From NCBI GenBank assembly GCA_900770215.1, contig CAAGJW010000046.1, positions 1 through 53,156 of the forward strand: a DNA stretch of 53,156 nucleotides, written 5' to 3'. The stretch is from Bacteroidales bacterium. GTDB taxonomy: Bacteria; Bacteroidota; Bacteroidia; Bacteroidales; Muribaculaceae. The notes under the pieces were generated by a model. That model made no database searches and was not told the origin of the DNA. It saw only the letters and a program-made list of their open reading frames with translations. The position numbers were made by a program, and so were the translations under genes. Positions 49,276 through 53,156 of this stretch are shown here, one piece after another. The first letter of the stretch is position 1. Every line of letters starts with the position of its first letter.

Positions 49276-51762
49276 CTACTCGCGGTAGTACACGCGCTTC
49301 ACGCGGGGCGAGATGCTGGTGAGTATCTCATAGGGGATGGTGTCGCGGGCCTCGCTCAGCCGCTCGATGGGAATGTGCTCGCCGAAGATTTCCACCCGGT
49401 CGCCCACCTGGCACTGTGCCTCGGTCACATCGACCATCACGGCATCCATGCACACGTTGCCCACCGTGGGGCACAGCGTGCCGTTCACCCATATCTGGGC
49501 ATGGCCGTTGCCGAAGTGGCGGTCGTAGCCGTCGGCATAGCCTATGGTCACCGTCGCAATCCGCGACTGTCGCGTGAGCACGCCGTGGCGGCCGTAGCCT
49601 ATGGTGGTGCCCGCGGGCCAGTCCTTGAGCGAGATGATGATCGAGTGCAGCGATGCCACGGGCTTGAGGGCGTCCTCGCTGCCGTCGTAGCAGGTCTTGA
49701 TGCCGTAGAGGCCTATGCCTATGCGCACCATGTCGTACTGGTACTCGGGGAAGCGCACGATGCCGGTGGTGTTGAGTATGTGGCGCGTGATGTGGTGGCT
49801 GAAGGCGGCCTGCAGCACCTGGGTGCACTGCTCAAAGTAGTCGAGCTGCATGCGGGTGTAGGCGTCTTGCGCGGGCTCGTCGGCCACGCACAGGTGGGAG
49901 AACATCGAGGCGGGCTTTATCACGTCCTGGCTGTGCAGCAGCTCGATGAGCTCGGGCAGCTGCTCCTTGATGAAGCCCAGACGGTGCATGCCCGTGTCGA
50001 GCTTGATGTGCACAGGGAAGTTCTTGGCGCCGTATTTTGCACCCTCCTTGATGAGCTCGCGGGCCTCGATGATGCTGTACACCTCGGGCTCGAGATGGTA
50101 CTGGAAGAGCGACTTGTAGTTGACCACGCTGGGGTTGAGCACGATGATGGGCATCGTGATGCCGGCGTTGCGCAGGTCGACGCCCTCGTCTTGTGCGGCC
50201 ACAGCCAGGTAGTCGCAGCCGCAGTCTTGCAGGGTCTTGGCCATCTCGTAGCTGCCCGTGCCGTAGCCGTCGGCCTTGACCATGGCCACGGCCTTGGTGG
50301 TGGGCTTGATGAGGCTGCGGAAGAACTTGAAGTTGTGGGCCAGGGCGTTGAGGTCGATTTCCTCTACCGTCTGGTGCTGCTTGGCCTCGAGCAGGTCGAT
50401 GATCTGGTCGAAGTCAAACTCGGGCGCGCCTTTCACCAGCACGGTCTCGTTTTCAAAGTCGCCCTGCGACATCTTGTCGACAAACTCCTGGGTGCTCTTG
50501 AAAAACTGGCAGTCCATGCCCTTGAAGTACTTGCCGTAGCGGCACATGTCGGGCCCTATGCCGTAGAAGTGCTTGATGCTCTTGGCCCACAGCAGCTCGC
50601 TCACGCGTATATAGAGCTCCTCGTCGCTGTACACATCGGGCTTGAGGTCGCTCAGTATCACGGCGTTGTCGTGCTCCTTGCTCGAGCGGCGAAACATGAA
50701 GTCGAGGGCTGGTGTGAGCGAGTTGTAGTCGCTCGTGTAGCCGTCGGCGATGATGGTGCAGTTGTTCACGCCCTCCATCACGTTGATGCGCGTGCCCACC
50801 GGCGTGAGCCGCTTCATGCGCTGGGCGATCACGGCCGGGTCGATGCCCAGGTGCAGCATCACGGCCAGACAGGTCACCACGTTTTCCAGGTCGCGGTCGC
50901 TGGTGAAGGGGGCCGTGAGCTGGCTCTGCTTGCCGCCGTACACATAGGTGACGGTCGACTGTTTGTCGGTCTTGGCCACGCTCTTCACATAGAGCTGGCG
51001 CGTGGCGTCGGTGCGCGACCAGGCGATTTCCTGGGCCACGTCGACGTCGAGCAGCGGCTTGATGGTGCTGGTCACCAGCGGGTCGTCGGCACAATACACG
51101 ATGCACTCGCAGCTGGTGAGTATCTTGCACTTCTCGCTGGCTTTCTCTTGCATCGAGGCAAAGCCGTCGTTGTGCTCGCTGCCTATGTTGGTGATGATGC
51201 CTATCGTGGGCCTTATCATGGCCTGCAGGTTGCCCATCTCGCCCGTGGTCGAGATGCCGGCTTCGATGATGGCCAGCTGCGTGTTGTCGTCGATGTCCCA
51301 CAGCGAGAGTGGCACCCCTATCTGCGAGTTGTAGCTGCGCGGCGAACGCACGATCTTGTAGTCGTCTTTGAGCAGCTGGTTGAGCCACTCCTTCACGGTG
51401 GTCTTGCCGCGGCTGCCGGTGATGCCTATGACCGGGATGTTGAACTTGCGGCGGTGGCTCATGGCCACCTGCTGCAGGGCCTCGAGCGGGTTGTCGACCA
51501 CCAGGAAGTTGGCGTCGCGCATGCCGCGCGTCACCTCGTCGACGTGGTCGACCACAAAGTTGCGCACGCCCTGCTTGTAGAGCTGCGCGATATAGTTGTG
51601 CCCGTCGTTGTTCTTGGTCTTGAGGGCAAAAAACAGGGTCTCTTTGGGGTAGTTGAGCGAGCGAGAGTCGGTGAGCAGCTGGCTCACCACGGCCTCTTGA
51701 TCATTTAGCCGGTCTTCCTTGATGTGAAGAATGTCGGCAATTTCGGTGATTGAATACTTCAT
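49276..51762 (-). CDS. murF-alr: MurF-alanine racemase bifunctional fusion
   Basis: 828 aa from ATG 51762; the upstream extension of the open frame lies inside the GSCFA gene and is rejected. Residues 1-455 are MurF: ATP-binding GITGSRGKTTVKEW (about 113-126), central NIGSEHNDGF, and a ligase C-domain. Residues about 465-828 are alanine racemase: IDLNALAHNFKFF, the PLP lysine in AMVKADGYGTGS (about 497), VHIKLDTGMHRLGF and the second-base Tyr region IGYGRHG. The fusion makes D-Ala and adds D-Ala-D-Ala to UDP-MurNAc-tripeptide and is characteristic of Bacteroidetes. Start overlaps the GSCFA stop by 4 nt (ATGA). Confidence 0.95.
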   Translation of the reverse strand: MKYSITEIADILHIKEDRLNDQEAVVSQLLTDSRSLNYPKETLFFALKTKNNDGHNYIAQLYKQGVRNFVVDHVDEVTRGMRDANFLVVDNPLEALQQVAMSHRRKFNIPVIGITGSRGKTTVKEWLNQLLKDDYKIVRSPRSYNSQIGVPLSLWDIDDNTQLAIIEAGISTTGEMGNLQAMIRPTIGIITNIGSEHNDGFASMQEKASEKCKILTSCECIVYCADDPLVTSTIKPLLDVDVAQEIAWSRTDATRQLYVKSVAKTDKQSTVTYVYGGKQSQLTAPFTSDRDLENVVTCLAVMLHLGIDPAVIAQRMKRLTPVGTRINVMEGVNNCTIIADGYTSDYNSLTPALDFMFRRSSKEHDNAVILSDLKPDVYSDEELYIRVSELLWAKSIKHFYGIGPDMCRYGKYFKGMDCQFFKSTQEFVDKMSQGDFENETVLVKGAPEFDFDQIIDLLEAKQHQTVEEIDLNALAHNFKFFRSLIKPTTKAVAMVKADGYGTGSYEMAKTLQDCGCDYLAVAAQDEGVDLRNAGITMPIIVLNPSVVNYKSLFQYHLEPEVYSIIEARELIKEGAKYGAKNFPVHIKLDTGMHRLGFIKEQLPELIELLHSQDVIKPASMFSHLCVADEPAQDAYTRMQLDYFEQCTQVLQAAFSHHITRHILNTTGIVRFPEYQYDMVRIGIGLYGIKTCYDGSEDALKPVASLHSIIISLKDWPAGTTIGYGRHGVLTRQSRIATVTIGYADGYDRHFGNGHAQIWVNGTLCPTVGNVCMDAVMVDVTEAQCQVGDRVEIFGEHIPIERLSEARDTIPYEILTSISPRVKRVYYRE

Positions 51763-52742
51763 TGTACTGAAAGTAAATTTTGTATTTCCTTTATTTTCTT
51801 GATGTAGGGGTACTCCTTGGCCAGGTTGCGCACCACGCTGCGGGTGTCGGCGTTGAAGCGCTCCACCACCTCGCGGTTGCTGCTCATGGGGCGGTGGTTC
51901 AGGCGCTTGGTCACACGCTCGCAGCGGGCTATGGCCTGGGTCGAGGCGTCGTCGAAGTAGGTGGCCTGGAAGGCCTGCCACATGTACTCGATGGCCACCT
52001 CGCTGGGGTGCACCATGTCGGGCGCATAGAAGCGGTAGTCGCGCAGGTCGTCGAGCATGATCTCATAGGCCGGGAAGTAGCCTGTGTAGTCGTTGCAGGC
52101 GCGGTTGATGTTGTCGATGGTCACGCGCAGCGAGGCCTTGCTCAGCGAGTTCACCTGCAACCCGTCGGCAATGTGGCGTATCGGGCTCAGGGTGAATATC
52201 ACGCGCAGCCCGGGGTTGAACGCGTGCAGCCGCTCGAGGGTGGCGCCCAGCGTGGCGGTCATCTCGTCTACACTGGCCATCTTGCGCGTGAAGTAGTGCT
52301 GGGGCACCTTGTGGCAGTTGGCCACCACCTCGCCCGTGCTCTTGAGCCGGTACACCACGGCTGTGCCCAGGGTGAGGATGAGCGTGTTGCACGTGGCCAG
52401 CCGCTGGTGGGAGGCCGCGATGCGCGCGTTCATCTTCTCGAGGGTGGCCTGCTTGTCGGGCAGCGAGTAGCGCGAGTGGAAGTGGTAGCTGTTCCACACG
52501 CCGCCGGCCTCAAAGAGGTCGATGCCGCGCTCGCTCTCGCCAGCCATGAGGCGCTCCAGGCTCGTGGCGATGCTGTAGGGGTTGTAGATGGTGCCAAAGG
52601 GGTTGACGTCGACATCGATCATGGCAGCGCGCAACTTGTTGCCTATGTTGTCGCTGAAGCATGACCCCAGCAGCATGTAGCTGTCGCTGTGGTGCATGAT
52701 ACCCTGATTGTCGGTCGTGTGTATGGTTGTGCGAAAGTCCAT
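51759..52742 (-). CDS. GSCFA domain protein
   Basis: 327 aa from ATG 52742. The defining segment is MLLGSCFSDNIGNKL (about 23-37), with VNPFGTIYNPYSIA following; later SPIRHIADG and DMVHPSEVAIEYMWQAF provide the Ser/Asp/His pattern of a GDSL/SGNH-like hydrolase. No signal peptide. GSCFA proteins are typical of Bacteroidetes and sit upstream of murF-alr in many of them; the substrate is unknown, though a cell-wall link is a fair inference. It overlaps murF-alr by 4 nt. Confidence 0.9.
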   Translation of the reverse strand: MDFRTTIHTTDNQGIMHHSDSYMLLGSCFSDNIGNKLRAAMIDVDVNPFGTIYNPYSIATSLERLMAGESERGIDLFEAGGVWNSYHFHSRYSLPDKQATLEKMNARIAASHQRLATCNTLILTLGTAVVYRLKSTGEVVANCHKVPQHYFTRKMASVDEMTATLGATLERLHAFNPGLRVIFTLSPIRHIADGLQVNSLSKASLRVTIDNINRACNDYTGYFPAYEIMLDDLRDYRFYAPDMVHPSEVAIEYMWQAFQATYFDDASTQAIARCERVTKRLNHRPMSSNREVVERFNADTRSVVRNLAKEYPYIKKIKEIQNLLSVQ

Positions 52743-53156
52743 TTTGTTTCCAGCCTTGTAGCTTTGCGCAAAATTAGTGCAAGTCGAGTGAAATGCAAAA
52801 TTCAAGAACGTTTGTTTTTGAATTTTTCATTGCCGAGGCGCAGCCTGATTTATCCAAAATTAGTGCAAATACCACCACTGACGAAAAATATCGAGTTAAA
52901 TTTTGTGTATCCATTGCGCCCAGTGGAATTTTATAACTGCCCTATGGCACACCATTCATGGCGTTAATCCCGCGGTGGGATGTCGGTTAAGCAGGGGTTC
53001 CACTCGCTGCCTCGCGCTCCACCGCCTGCCTACATTGTGCCGAAACTGTGTCAAAAGGGTCATATTCTTCGTGGTGTTGTGAGGGCAGGCATCGGTGTCG
53101 GCTTTGCTTTTCTTTATGTGTTTTATTTGCGGTTTTGTTTGTGTATCTCGCTAAAA
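52743..53156. other. Right-end intergenic region
   Basis: No protein gene seen. It contains the GSCFA promoter (52769), a copy of the same 14-mer at 52855, a 9-bp AT hairpin (52797-52805/52818-52826) and then about 230 bp of mixed sequence without recognisable signals. A gene may begin beyond the edge. Confidence 0.5.
52769..52776 (-). promoter_or_regulatory. Putative -7 promoter of GSCFA-murF/alr
   Basis: Minus strand TAATTTTG, 26 nt before the GSCFA ATG. A second TAATTTTG lies at 52855-52862, each within an identical 14-bp sequence. Confidence 0.5.

Noticed and set aside
49207..51708. 833-codon antisense frame across murF-alr
   Set aside because: Val/His/Leu-rich shadow of a well-supported fusion enzyme gene.
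52831..53156. Possible gene start at the right end
   Set aside because: No frame with protein-like content or a clear promoter within the visible sequence.

Overview
The window looks like chromosomal DNA of a GC-rich member of the Bacteroidales, most plausibly a Muribaculaceae-type or Prevotella-type gut bacterium. The evidence is internal. Many promoters match the Bacteroidetes -7 consensus TAnnTTTG. There is a MurF-alanine racemase fusion, a PorE-like type IX secretion (T9SS) lipoprotein and proteins with T9SS-like C-terminal tails. The LpxA and RluA proteins are of the Bacteroidales kind, and an rnc-fabF-acpP block is present. Housekeeping genes are clearly GC-rich; three accessory patches are AT-richer (about 1.2-3.7 kb, 25.4-26.3 kb and 43.8-44.5 kb). 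The species call is inference.

Layout. 18-3459 (minus strand) is a defence-like operon: an EcoRI-family adenine methyltransferase, a DUF1016/YhcG PDDEXK nuclease and a DUF262-HNH nuclease. 3852-5189 holds two exported proteins of unknown function. 5335-8063 is a seven-helix membrane AraC-type regulator divergent from a GHL10 glycosidase. 8214-13835 (plus) carries a PorE-like protein with a long charged tail, a phosphoesterase, a SPOR-like lipoprotein, a MalY/PatB aminotransferase and MtgA. 14197-20140 is a complete tripartite RND efflux operon, followed by lpxA. 21289-23662 (minus) is acpP-fabF-rnc, with a perfect hairpin inside the start of rnc.

23878-29355 holds a WG-repeat lipoprotein, a REP-associated tyrosine transposase (RAYT) that contains two palindromes and a glutamine microsatellite, an aspartyl protease-PDZ protein, tRNA-Ser(GGA) and a RecD-like helicase. 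29455-34243 (minus) has an S9 peptidase, exonuclease III, a small membrane protein, a carboxylesterase and a DUF4250 protein that was found by translating the reverse strand by eye. 34341-34705 is a promoter followed by a strongly foldable non-coding stretch. 34706-36698 is an MGMT-like protein overlapping a large RluA-type pseudouridine synthase. 36713-40675 (minus) is phoH-purC-menG plus a lipoprotein.

41152-43560 is a large surface protein with a T9SS-type tail. 43783-44458 is a HigBA-type toxin-antitoxin locus whose toxin is broken by an in-frame TGA. 44498-52742 (minus) contains a membrane protein, asparaginase I, and a run GSCFA - murF/alr - leucine-rich-repeat protein - tadA - esterase that ends at a strong terminator.

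The functional themes are envelope biogenesis (LpxA, MtgA, MurF/Alr, PorE and its likely cargo), efflux, fatty acid synthesis, peptide and ester hydrolysis at the cell surface, and three mobile or defence patches. The best candidates for something undescribed are the three-gene methylase/double-nuclease cluster, the palindrome-bearing RAYT, the folded RNA near 34.4 kb and the rnc hairpin. No database search was possible, so family names rest on motifs and remembered family architecture.
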